Origin: Thermoanaerobacterales bacterium UBA4877
Lineage (GTDB): Bacteria > Bacillota > Thermoanaerobacteria > Thermoanaerobacterales > UBA4877
Direction: 5' to 3'
DNA: 18,653 bases
Assembly (NCBI GenBank): GCA_002399345.1
Contig: DHDL01000014.1
Coordinates: 17,470-36,122 of the forward strand
In this document: positions 8,517 through 15,373 of the stretch, piece by piece
Layout of the letters: the number at the start of each line of letters is the position of its first letter
Position numbering within the stretch: position 1 is the stretch's first letter
Notes under the pieces: generated by a model
Databases searched by the model: none
What the model was told of the DNA's origin: nothing
What the model saw: the letters and a program-made list of their open reading frames with translations, nothing else
Program-made: the position numbers and the translations under genes

Positions 8517-8576
8517 AAGAAAATTAGCAGGCAAACGTTATTCAAAATTTTCCTATCTTTCATTATATACACGACA

Positions 8577-8585
8577 TGGTATAAT
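8577..8585 (+). promoter_or_regulatory. Extended -10 promoter for ptsHI
   Basis: TGGTATAAT matches the extended -10 consensus (TGnTATAAT) exactly and lies 35 bases before the ptsH ATG. The upstream hexamer TTTCAT (8558-8563, spacing 16) is a poor -35, which extended -10 promoters tolerate. It suggests ptsHI can be transcribed independently of nagB. Confidence 0.6.
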
Positions 8586-8620
8586 ATTAAGTGTGAGATT
8601 TTGCTGAAAGGAGACTAAAG

Positions 8621-8884
8621 ATGGATAGAGAGGTTACGTTACAGAACAAGACTGGGCTTCACGCCAGGCCTGCTGCTTTGTTTGTTCAGGAAGCAAGCAA
8701 GTACAAAAGCGATATTAAGGTCGAAAAAGATGGCAAGCAGGTGAATGCCAAGAGCATAATGGGTATTTTGTCTCTCGGCGTAGCACAGGGAGGCAAGATA
8801 AGGATATCAGCCAGCGGCGTAGATGAGAGTGACGCTCTGGATGCTTTGGCAAAGCTGGTCGAAAGTAAATTTGGTGAGGAGTAG
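8621..8884 (+). CDS. ptsH: Phosphocarrier protein HPr
   Basis: The 87-residue HPr relays phosphate from enzyme I to the EIIA domains of sugar permeases. Seen: [13 protein letters not shown] with the phosphoryl-acceptor His14, and [10 protein letters not shown] with Ser45 at the place of Ser46. Ser46 is the residue phosphorylated by HPr kinase in Gram-positive bacteria for CcpA-linked catabolite control. So this is a true regulatory-competent HPr and not a Crh-like paralogue, which lacks the active His. The start follows AAAGGAG. The ptsI ATG is only seven bases after the stop. HPr probably phosphorylates both the EIIA encoded downstream and the EIIA-like domain of the LevR-type activator in this window. 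Confidence 0.97.
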   Translation: MDREVTLQNKTGLHARPAALFVQEASKYKSDIKVEKDGKQVNAKSIMGILSLGVAQGGKIRISASGVDESDALDALAKLVESKFGEE

Positions 8885-8891
8885 GTTAGGA

Positions 8892-10547
8892 ATGAGGGGC
8901 ATAAAAGTTTCGCCTGGCATTGCCATCGGCCAGGCCTATCTTTTGCAGAAGGAGTTAAAGATAGAGAAGACTACCGCAAAAGATCCAAAAAATGAGCTTG
9001 CGCGGTTAGACAAAGCCATAAGTGAGTCTGAGGTGCAACTAAAAAGGGTCAGGGAGAGAGTGGCTAAAGAAACCGGTGAAGGCGCAGCTACTATATTTGA
9101 CGCTCATATCATGATGCTGAATGATCCGGAATTCATACCGGAGATACAATCTCATATAAAAGACGAGGGTGTCACAGCCGAGTATGCTGTGCAGGAGACC
9201 GTTAATAAGTATCAAGGGATTTTCAGTGATATGCAGAACGAATATTTAAAGGAAAGAGCAGACGATGTAAAGGATGTAGGAAACAGAGTTGTTTCCAACC
9301 TACGCGGACAGATACATGACCTTTCCGAGCTCCCCAGCGGAACAATATTAATAGCCAGTGAATTAAGCCCTTCTGATACCGCACAGATGGACAAATCTCG
9401 GATTGAGGCTTTCCTTACCGATCAGGGAGGCAAGACATCCCATACCGCCATCATAGCCAGGACGCTGGAGATACCTGCAATAGTCGGCATGGGCAATGTA
9501 ACGTCACAGATAAAAGACGGCGACATGGTGATAGTGGATGCAAATCAAGGAGAGGCTTTTGTAAATCCTGACAATGATCTTCTGAATGACTACATGAAAA
9601 AGAGAGAAGATTATAATAATTTCAGGAGAAGGCTAAAGAGCCTTAATACCTTGCCTGCTGTTACCAGCGATGGACGGAAGGTCGAGCTGGAATCCAATAT
9701 CGGCAAGCCCAAAGATGTGGATGCCGCTTTGGCCAACGGTGCAGAAGGTGTAGGACTTTACCGAACAGAGTTTCTTTATATGGACCGTAACAACCTGCCT
9801 ACGGAAGAGGTACAGTTTGAAGCATATAAGAAAGCCGTTACCTCCATGGGAAGCCGCAGAGTAACCATAAGAACTTTAGATATCGGCGGTGACAAAGAAA
9901 TAGCATACCTTGGCCTTGACAAGGAATTAAATCCATTCCTGGGTTGGCGGGCTATACGTTTCTGCCTAGATAACCCCGATATATTTAAGACGCAGCTTCG
10001 GGCCATACTTAGGGCCAGCGCATACGGAAAGGTCAGTATCATGTATCCCATGATATCCGACGTAAACGAGGTCCGGAGGGCTAACAAATATCTCGATGAA
10101 GCAAAAAACGAATTGATGCAGCAGGGTATTCCCTATGATCTCGATATAGAGGTCGGTATAATGGTGGAAATCCCTTCGGCTGCACTGACAGCGGATATAT
10201 TAGCAAAAGAAGTAGACTTTTTCAGCATAGGAACTAATGATCTAGCACAGTATACATTGGCAGTGGACAGGGGAAATCAAAGAGTAAAAAGTTATTATAA
10301 TTATTTTCAGCCGGGAGTACTGAGACTTATAAAGAACTGCATTAAAGAGGCACATAAAAATGGCATATACACAGCTATGTGCGGCGAAATGGCCGGCGAC
10401 CCCGAAGCTACCAAAATACTGCTGGGATTGGGCCTGGATGTGTTCAGCATGAGTGCTTCGTCTATTCCTTTGGTTAAGGACGTAATAAGGAATACTACCA
10501 TAGAAGAAGCCAAAAAAGCAGCGGAAAAAGCATTGGCTTATAAATGA
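8892..10547 (+). CDS. ptsI: PTS enzyme I (phosphoenolpyruvate-protein phosphotransferase)
   Basis: The 551-residue cytoplasmic enzyme autophosphorylates from PEP and passes phosphate to HPr. Seen in order: the N-terminal HPr-binding/phosphohistidine domain with GGKTSHTAIIARTLEIPAIVG and active His184 (His189 in E. coli); GVGLYRTEFLYMDR; the C-terminal PEP-binding barrel with EVGIMVEIPSA; FFSIGTNDLAQYTLAVDR; and MCGEMAGDP with Cys497, the conserved C-terminal catalytic cysteine. The frame is open back to 8823 inside ptsH, but the protein family begins with MRGIKVSPGIAIG, so ATG 8892 is used. A GAGGAG overlapping the ptsH stop serves as ribosome-binding site ten bases upstream. The length is slightly below the usual ~570, due to the C-terminus. 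A terminator follows about 50 bases downstream. Confidence 0.96.
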   Translation: MRGIKVSPGIAIGQAYLLQKELKIEKTTAKDPKNELARLDKAISESEVQLKRVRERVAKETGEGAATIFDAHIMMLNDPEFIPEIQSHIKDEGVTAEYAVQETVNKYQGIFSDMQNEYLKERADDVKDVGNRVVSNLRGQIHDLSELPSGTILIASELSPSDTAQMDKSRIEAFLTDQGGKTSHTAIIARTLEIPAIVGMGNVTSQIKDGDMVIVDANQGEAFVNPDNDLLNDYMKKREDYNNFRRRLKSLNTLPAVTSDGRKVELESNIGKPKDVDAALANGAEGVGLYRTEFLYMDRNNLPTEEVQFEAYKKAVTSMGSRRVTIRTLDIGGDKEIAYLGLDKELNPFLGWRAIRFCLDNPDIFKTQLRAILRASAYGKVSIMYPMISDVNEVRRANKYLDEAKNELMQQGIPYDLDIEVGIMVEIPSAALTADILAKEVDFFSIGTNDLAQYTLAVDRGNQRVKSYYNYFQPGVLRLIKNCIKEAHKNGIYTAMCGEMAGDPEATKILLGLGLDVFSMSASSIPLVKDVIRNTTIEEAKKAAEKALAYK

Positions 10548-10598
10548 TTATATATTTTATTTTGTTATACTGCAGTGTACTACTCGATTGCGGAAATG

Positions 10599-10636
10599 AG
10601 CTGAGGGGAGAGTCATCATCCTTTCAGCTTTTTTTT
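10599..10636 (+). terminator. Rho-independent terminator after ptsHI
   Basis: AGCTGAGGGG pairs with CCTTTCAGCT (10 bp including two G-T pairs) across an 11-base loop and runs into eight T. It sits 51 bases after the ptsI stop, so nagA should have its own promoter. Confidence 0.85.
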
Positions 10637-10673
10637 AATCCGGCCTTTGGCCCCCGCTCTTTGTTCTTGGATA

Positions 10674-10682
10674 TGATATAAT
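10674..10682 (+). promoter_or_regulatory. Extended -10 promoter for nagA
   Basis: TGATATAAT fits the extended -10 consensus TGnTATAAT exactly. It lies downstream of the ptsHI terminator and about 125 bases upstream of the nagA ATG. No good -35 is seen. It resembles the ptsHI promoter in type. Confidence 0.5.
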
Positions 10683-10779
10683 GATTGTAATATGTAAGGG
10701 TATGATCATTAGGAGTTTATTCACCTGCAAATGGGGAAGCTGTGGATTTAGTATCTTCACTTTATATAAATGGTAATTC

Positions 10780-10793
10780 ATTTAATATTAAAT
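10780..10793. promoter_or_regulatory. 14-bp AT palindrome just before the nagA ribosome-binding site
   Basis: ATTTAATATTAAAT is a perfect palindrome immediately upstream of the GGGGGGAT ribosome-binding site of nagA. The position suits an operator between the predicted promoter and the start codon. AT-only palindromes arise often by chance, so confidence is low. Confidence 0.25.
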
Positions 10794-10808
10794 TTTGGGG
10801 GGATAAAG

Positions 10809-11936
10809 ATGTTTGCTATAACAAACGGTAATGTGGTCTTAAGAGACAGTATAGTCGGCAAGGCGGTAATAGTCGACCGGGACAGAATAGCCGATATAAC
10901 GGACTCGGTTCCCGGATTTATAAAAAAGGTGGATGCCGGAGGAATGTATGTATCACCCGGTTTTATAGAGACACACATGCATGGCAGGAAAGGCTATGAC
11001 GCCATGGACGCAAGCTTTGAAGCGCTGAACGGTATATCCGCAGCCCTTATGCCTAGCGGGGTCACCCGTTTTCTTGCCACAACCATGACTATGTCCGAGG
11101 ATAATATAAAGAATGCTGTTGTGAATGCGGCTAAGTCCATAGGAAAGGTTGAAGGAGCAAAGCTTCTAGGACTGCATATGGAAGGCCCTTTTATATCCGT
11201 TGAGCATAAAGGTGCTCAGCCGGAGGAATATATACAAAAACCCTCCATGGAAGAATTCAAAAAACTATGCGGCGGATATGAAGATATAGTAAGACTTATT
11301 ACAATTGCACCGGAAACAGATGGTGCTATAGCATTCATTAAGGAGATATCGGACAAGGGAGTAGATGTATCCATGGGACATACCAACGCCACATATGACG
11401 AGGCAATGAAAGGTATTGATGCAGGCGTTGTAAGCTCAACCCACACCTATAACGGGATGAAAGGGCTACACCACCGGGAGCCGGGGGCTTTAGGAGCGGT
11501 CTTTGACAGCGATATATTTGCAGAGATGATTGCGGATGGTGTGCACGTGCACTTTGCGGCTTTACGTACCCTTCTCAAGATAAAAGGTGTAGAAAAATCT
11601 ATACTGATAACGGATTCCCTGAGAGCCGCCGGTATGGATGACGGGGTCTATGACCTGGGAGGACAGCAGGTGACGGTAAAGGGCGGCCAGGCCAAACTAA
11701 AAAACGGAACCATAGCCGGCAGCACCATTACATTGGACAGGGCTGTATATAACGCAATGCATCATCTTGGGGTTACACTACCGGAGGCGGTAAGGATGGC
11801 CTCATATAACCCGGCTCAGCTGCTGGGCATTGATGATATGGGTGAGATAAAGAAGGGAAATATAGCGGACATAATATTGTTTGATAAAGATATCAACGTC
11901 AAGGGTATGTATATATCCGGCGAGAAGAAGATATGA
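10809..11936 (+). CDS. nagA: N-acetylglucosamine-6-phosphate deacetylase
   Basis: The 375-residue amidohydrolase removes acetate from GlcNAc-6-phosphate to give glucosamine-6-phosphate, the substrate of NagB and the precursor for wall synthesis. Seen: HMHGRKGYD near residue 55-63 (metal-site region), LHMEGPFIS with metal ligand Glu125, GHTNA with His191, STHTYNGMKGLHHREPG with His212, ADGVHVH, and ITDSLRAAG with catalytic Asp269, then the C-terminal NPAQLLG and KKGNIADIILFD. All metal and catalytic positions expected for NagA are present. The frame is open to 10770, but ATG 10809 has GGGGGGA correctly spaced upstream and begins with the usual MFAITNGNVV. It lies between ptsHI and the LevR gene, with its own probable promoter. 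It links the MurQ product (GlcNAc-6P) to NagB. Confidence 0.96.
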   Translation: MFAITNGNVVLRDSIVGKAVIVDRDRIADITDSVPGFIKKVDAGGMYVSPGFIETHMHGRKGYDAMDASFEALNGISAALMPSGVTRFLATTMTMSEDNIKNAVVNAAKSIGKVEGAKLLGLHMEGPFISVEHKGAQPEEYIQKPSMEEFKKLCGGYEDIVRLITIAPETDGAIAFIKEISDKGVDVSMGHTNATYDEAMKGIDAGVVSSTHTYNGMKGLHHREPGALGAVFDSDIFAEMIADGVHVHFAALRTLLKIKGVEKSILITDSLRAAGMDDGVYDLGGQQVTVKGGQAKLKNGTIAGSTITLDRAVYNAMHHLGVTLPEAVRMASYNPAQLLGIDDMGEIKKGNIADIILFDKDINVKGMYISGEKKI

Positions 11937-11965
11937 TGCGTAACATGTAAAGTTATACCCGATTG

Positions 11966-12009
11966 TGGCGGCCCTTATCCAGCTAGTATATTGGGCTGCC
12001 AAGATTTTT
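11966..12009 (+). terminator. Hairpin between nagA and the LevR-type gene, possible terminator
   Basis: TGGCGGCCC pairs with GGGCTGCCA (9 bp, one G-T) across an 18-base loop and is followed by AGATTTTT. It lies 29 bases past the nagA stop and ends just before the ribosome-binding site of the next gene. It could terminate nagA transcription or attenuate read-through into the regulator gene. Confidence 0.5.
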
Positions 12010-12022
12010 AAGGGGGATGAAT

Positions 12023-14752
12023 ATGCTTAGGAAGGAAAAGGTTTACCGATTTCTCGATGATGAATGCCACAAAATAAAAGAAAAAAATTTAAGTAAAGAA
12101 GTCGGTTTTTCAGCATCTTATATAGCGTCGCACCTAGGACTTAAAAGGAATAATGTGTCTGCAGACTTAAACGTTCTCTTCAGGGAAGGCAGGGTATTCA
12201 AGATAGAGGGCCGGCCAACTCTTTATCTCACCTATGACTGGGCGGATGAGCATGGCATGACTGCCGGCAGGGAGAGAAGAAAAAAGCCGGCGGATAAAAT
12301 AAATATGGGTATCTTTGCCGATATGGTGGGCTACGACGGCAGTCTGTTTCCTTTTATTAAACAGGCCCAGGCTGCCATGCTCTATCCGCCCAAAGGCCTG
12401 GCCACGCTCATACAGGGAGAAACCGGCACGGGTAAGACTATATTTGCCGAGCATATGTATCTCTTCGCCAAAGACAACGGGATTATAAAAAGGGATGCCC
12501 CCTATGTGGTATTTAACTGTGCCGATTATTCCAATAATCCGCAGCTGCTTATGTCTATACTCTTTGGCAGTGCCCGGGGGTCGTATACCGGAAGTGATGT
12601 GGACAGATCCGGCCTCATAGAAAAGGCGGAGGGCGGGGTGCTGTTTTTGGACGAGGTACACCGGCTACCGCCGGAAGGCCAGGAAATGCTGTTTAACATC
12701 ATTGACCGGGGTGAATACAGGAGGTTGGGAGATGTCTCGGAGAGAAAAGCGGACATACTCATAATCGCGGCGACCACTCAGGAACCTAAGACAGTTCTTT
12801 TGGAGACGTTTTTGCGGCGTTTTCCCATCATGATCAAACTTCCTTCTCTGAAGGAGAGGGGCAGCAAGGAAAAATTAAAGATCATTTCCGATTTCTTTAA
12901 TAAGGAAGCCAAGAGAGTGGGGCAGCCTGTAAGGGTTGCGCATGATGCAATGCTTTCGCTGCTGCTATATAAGCCAACAGGTAACGTGGGTGAGCTCAAG
13001 TCGGATATTGAGCTCATATCCTCCCGGGCGTACCTGGACTATCTAATTAATCAGGATGAGATGAGGGTGACGCTGGACTATCTGCCGGAGGGAATAAGGT
13101 CGGCGGCCTTTATGCCGGGCAGTGAGAAGAGGAAGGGCGAAAAAATATTAGCCTATGGGGATTATGTGTTCAACGGCGCGTCCTATGAAATACAAACGAA
13201 AGGGCAGGACCCCTACGATTTTTCCATGGAGGTATATGAGTACCTTGATGAAAGAATCGCGGAATATAGACGCAGCCATCTGACCAAGACGGAGATGACG
13301 GACAGGTTGCTCAAGGATCTGGAGGAGGTACTGCTAAGGTATAGGGAAGGCATACTCTCCATAGGATTAAAGGAACAGGAGCTGGCTCGGTTTTTAAGTG
13401 CCGATATTATAAGCAGCCTCAAGATAATTACGGAAGAGGTGCAGGAAAAGTACGGTTACTACATTAAAGAGGATACTCTCGTGGCATTGGCTTTCCATAT
13501 CAATTCCATGTTTATAAGGAAGAACAAGGTGGGCCCCATAAATATGGAAGAAATCAAAAAGGGACACCCGCAGGAATTTGGTGTTGCCAGTTATATAGTG
13601 GTAAGGCTTAAAAATCTGCTTAAGAGGGATATCCCGGACTATGAATCGGGTTTTATAAGTATGATACTCTACCTTACCAATGGTGAGGAAACACCTAGGA
13701 AAATAGGCGTCATGGTGATAGCTCACGGCAAGGGCACGGCTACCGGAATGGCGGATGTGGTAAACGAGCTTTTACGGACGGACCATGTAAAGGCCATAGA
13801 TATGGACCTGGAGGATGATCCCGAGGACATACTGGAGAGAGCGGCCGGCCTGGCCCGGGATATAGACGAAGGCAGCGGGATTTTGCTCATGGTCGATATG
13901 GGTTCTCTTAAGGTGTTCGGAGAAGAAATAGCCCGGAGAACAGGCAAAAAAATAGTTACCATTGATAATGTGAGTACACCTGCACTGATAGAGGCGGCTC
14001 ACCGTTCCATGGCGCCTTATTCCACCCTGTATGATGTGGCGCGTTCTGTGTTGGAATTAGAGAAGAATTTGATATCCGCTACATCAAAGGAGATAAAAGG
14101 AGCCGGGCGTGGGGATAAAGTGGTATTTACCGTGTGCAGCACCGGGGAAGGAACGGCCGTATACCTTAAGGACATAATTGAGAGGGCGCTAAAAAAGAAT
14201 AATATCGTGGGTGTGGACGTTATAGAGTTTAGTATAGGTGACATGGAGAAAGCTGCCGACAATATAAAAAGAATTGCAGGGGATCGTGATATAGCGGCTG
14301 TTGCTGGGAGTATAAACCCCCATATACCGTATGCGCCCTTCATAGGCCTGGTGGAGTTTGTGACGGGCAACGGCCTGGATAAGGTGCTCGGCCTGGTCTC
14401 GGGCAATCCACATGTAAAGACGGATATAAAGGATGAGGACAGGACAGTGGTGTATGGGGCGATTATGGATGCGCTGGATGATAACCTCAATTTTTTTTCA
14501 GGTAAGAAAATGATGCCTTTTCTTGATAAATATGCAGCCATAGTAGAAAAGGAATATGGTATCGCGATGGATAACCACATGTATACTCTTTTTACTATGC
14601 ATATAGCCTATGCGATAGAAAGAATGAAATTTTCCGGCCGTGCCGATGGGAAAACAACCAACGCCGGACCTCTTGTAAAGGCTGTCTATGATGATTACGG
14701 CATCGTGTTAGAGGGCGACGAACTGAAAATAATAGGAGAAATTGTAAAATAA
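12023..14752 (+). CDS. levR: LevR-type PRD-containing sigma-54 activator
   Basis: A 909-residue regulator with the LevR layout. It has an N-terminal winged helix (about 1-70, SHLGLKRNNVSADLNVLF), an AAA+ sigma-54 activator domain (about 100-345) with Walker A GETGTGKT (132-139) and Walker B LFLDE (Asp210, Glu211), a first PRD (about 430-555, His492), an EIIA(Man)-like domain from about 560 with MVIAHGKG (His568), an EIIB(Gat)-like segment with TVCSTGEG (Cys705), and a second PRD with FTMHIAYAIERM (His860). The sigma-54 contact loop reads GSYTGS (186-191), a variant of GAFTGA. In B. subtilis LevR, HPr phosphorylates the EIIA-like domain (His585, activating) and the cognate EIIB phosphorylates the last PRD (His869, inhibiting); His568 and His860 are the likely equivalents. 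ATG 12023 is six bases after AGGGGG; the ATG at 12017 touches it. Target: the -24/-12 promoter before the PTS genes. levR is used as a family name; the sugar signal may differ. Confidence 0.92.
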   Translation: MLRKEKVYRFLDDECHKIKEKNLSKEVGFSASYIASHLGLKRNNVSADLNVLFREGRVFKIEGRPTLYLTYDWADEHGMTAGRERRKKPADKINMGIFADMVGYDGSLFPFIKQAQAAMLYPPKGLATLIQGETGTGKTIFAEHMYLFAKDNGIIKRDAPYVVFNCADYSNNPQLLMSILFGSARGSYTGSDVDRSGLIEKAEGGVLFLDEVHRLPPEGQEMLFNIIDRGEYRRLGDVSERKADILIIAATTQEPKTVLLETFLRRFPIMIKLPSLKERGSKEKLKIISDFFNKEAKRVGQPVRVAHDAMLSLLLYKPTGNVGELKSDIELISSRAYLDYLINQDEMRVTLDYLPEGIRSAAFMPGSEKRKGEKILAYGDYVFNGASYEIQTKGQDPYDFSMEVYEYLDERIAEYRRSHLTKTEMTDRLLKDLEEVLLRYREGILSIGLKEQELARFLSADIISSLKIITEEVQEKYGYYIKEDTLVALAFHINSMFIRKNKVGPINMEEIKKGHPQEFGVASYIVVRLKNLLKRDIPDYESGFISMILYLTNGEETPRKIGVMVIAHGKGTATGMADVVNELLRTDHVKAIDMDLEDDPEDILERAAGLARDIDEGSGILLMVDMGSLKVFGEEIARRTGKKIVTIDNVSTPALIEAAHRSMAPYSTLYDVARSVLELEKNLISATSKEIKGAGRGDKVVFTVCSTGEGTAVYLKDIIERALKKNNIVGVDVIEFSIGDMEKAADNIKRIAGDRDIAAVAGSINPHIPYAPFIGLVEFVTGNGLDKVLGLVSGNPHVKTDIKDEDRTVVYGAIMDALDDNLNFFSGKKMMPFLDKYAAIVEKEYGIAMDNHMYTLFTMHIAYAIERMKFSGRADGKTTNAGPLVKAVYDDYGIVLEGDELKIIGEIVK

Positions 14753-14803
14753 ACAGAGTCTTATACAGTATTGGTTTTCACTTATATTTATATATTAGTG
14801 CAT

Positions 14804-14824
14804 TGGATTGTATATTTATGGATT
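14804..14824. promoter_or_regulatory. Candidate upstream activator site: direct repeat TGGATT
   Basis: TGGATT occurs at 14804-14809 and again at 14819-14824, a period of 15 bases, about 40-60 bases upstream of the -24 element. LevR-type activators bind upstream sequences, and this is the most regular element in the region. No binding consensus for this protein can be derived from one locus. Confidence 0.25.
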
Positions 14825-14839
14825 CAAAACCTTTAAACT

Positions 14840-14909
14840 AAGCCTTTTATGAAGACACAATATTTGGTATGTTTTTTGCTATATACCTTGGTGCCCTCAT
14901 AAAAGGTTT
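14840..14909. repeat. 13-bp inverted repeat flanking the sigma-54 promoter
   Basis: AAGCCTTTTATGA (14840-14852) and TCATAAAAGGTTT (14897-14909) are inverted copies: 10 bp perfect (CCTTTTATGA / TCATAAAAGG), extended by one G-T and two A-T pairs. The 44-base interval holds the -24/-12 promoter and the expected start site. As DNA this could be a paired protein site. In read-through RNA from the regulator gene it would be a long-loop hairpin followed by TTTTT, so it could also terminate that transcript. Confidence 0.6.
14864..14880 (+). promoter_or_regulatory. Sigma-54 (-24/-12) promoter for the mannose-family PTS operon
   Basis: The sequence TTGGTATGTTTTTTGCT has GG at 14866-14867 and GC at 14878-14879, separated by exactly 10 bases, the invariant spacing of sigma-54 promoters (consensus TGGCAC-N5-TTGCA/T). 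The -12 element TTGCT is consensus; the -24 element TGGTAT departs at C to T. It lies between a sigma-54 activator gene and the PTS genes that activator should control. Transcription should begin near 14891, giving a leader of about 50 bases. Confidence 0.85.
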
Positions 14910-14943
14910 TTACAATACTTAATCGGGTCAGGAGGTGCAGCTA

Positions 14944-15360
14944 TTGAGTAAAGCAGCATTGGTTCTGGTAAGCCATGGGAAGATGGCTGAGGAAACGCTG
15001 AAGAGTGCACAGATGATTGTTGGGAATATAGATCGTGCATATACGGTGTCCATGGATGCCTCTGGCGGCTTGGCAGGCCTGAATGAGAAACTCAAGGAGG
15101 TGATAGGTAAGATCGGTGATAACGGCAACATAATTGTTATGGTGGACCTTATCGGCGGTACGCCGTCGAATTCTGCAGCTGCGGAGCTTTTCGGGAATGA
15201 CAGGATTAGGCTTATAAGCGGGTTTAACCTGGGGATGGTTCTGGAGTTTGCAACGGCCTCTATAGAAGATGCGGATGAGCTAAAAAATCATCTTTTGGAG
15301 GTCGGTATGAGTGGCATCAAGGATGTGTTTGAAGAGATGACAAATATTATGAAAAAATAA
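14944..15360 (+). CDS. Mannose-family PTS EIIA component
   Basis: The 138-residue cytoplasmic EIIA takes phosphate from HPr and gives it to EIIB. Seen: the N-terminal strand and active site ALVLVSHGKMAEETL with His11, and the family core VMVDLIGGTPSNSAA at about residues 62-76. The size is that of a free-standing EIIA, not the fused EIIAB of ManX. I use TTG 14944 as start because AGGAGG at 14930-14935 is eight bases before it. A GTG at 14935 overlaps the ribosome-binding site and would add LxxL residues not usual in the family. It is the first gene of the sigma-54 controlled operon. The dihydroxyacetone-kinase subunit DhaM has a similar domain, but the EIIC/EIID neighbours make a PTS permease role clear. 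Confidence 0.93.
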   Translation: MSKAALVLVSHGKMAEETLKSAQMIVGNIDRAYTVSMDASGGLAGLNEKLKEVIGKIGDNGNIIVMVDLIGGTPSNSAAAELFGNDRIRLISGFNLGMVLEFATASIEDADELKNHLLEVGMSGIKDVFEEMTNIMKK

Positions 15361-15373
15361 AGGAGGGTAATTT

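Noticed and set aside
8527..8545. Possible CcpA (cre) site around GGCAAACGTTATTC
   Set aside because: Only about 10 of 14 consensus positions match and the outer TG and CA bases are missing.
8519..8552. Inverted repeat GAAAATT / AATTTTC after nagB
   Set aside because: Seven AT-rich pairs with a 20-base loop and no T tract; too weak to call a terminator.
8823..8891. Longer N-terminus for enzyme I overlapping ptsH
   Set aside because: The extra 23 residues are a frame-shifted reading of the end of HPr, and the family's usual start MRGIKVSPG is at 8892.
10702..10776. 24-codon open frame starting MIIRSLFTCKWGSC before nagA
   Set aside because: The purine-rich stretch is only one base from the ATG and the peptide is not recognisable; the frame is probably chance.
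14017..14580. 187-codon open frame on the opposite strand inside the LevR-type gene, and other antisense frames
   Set aside because: They lie inside strongly conserved genes on the + strand, have low-complexity composition and show no motifs or start signals.
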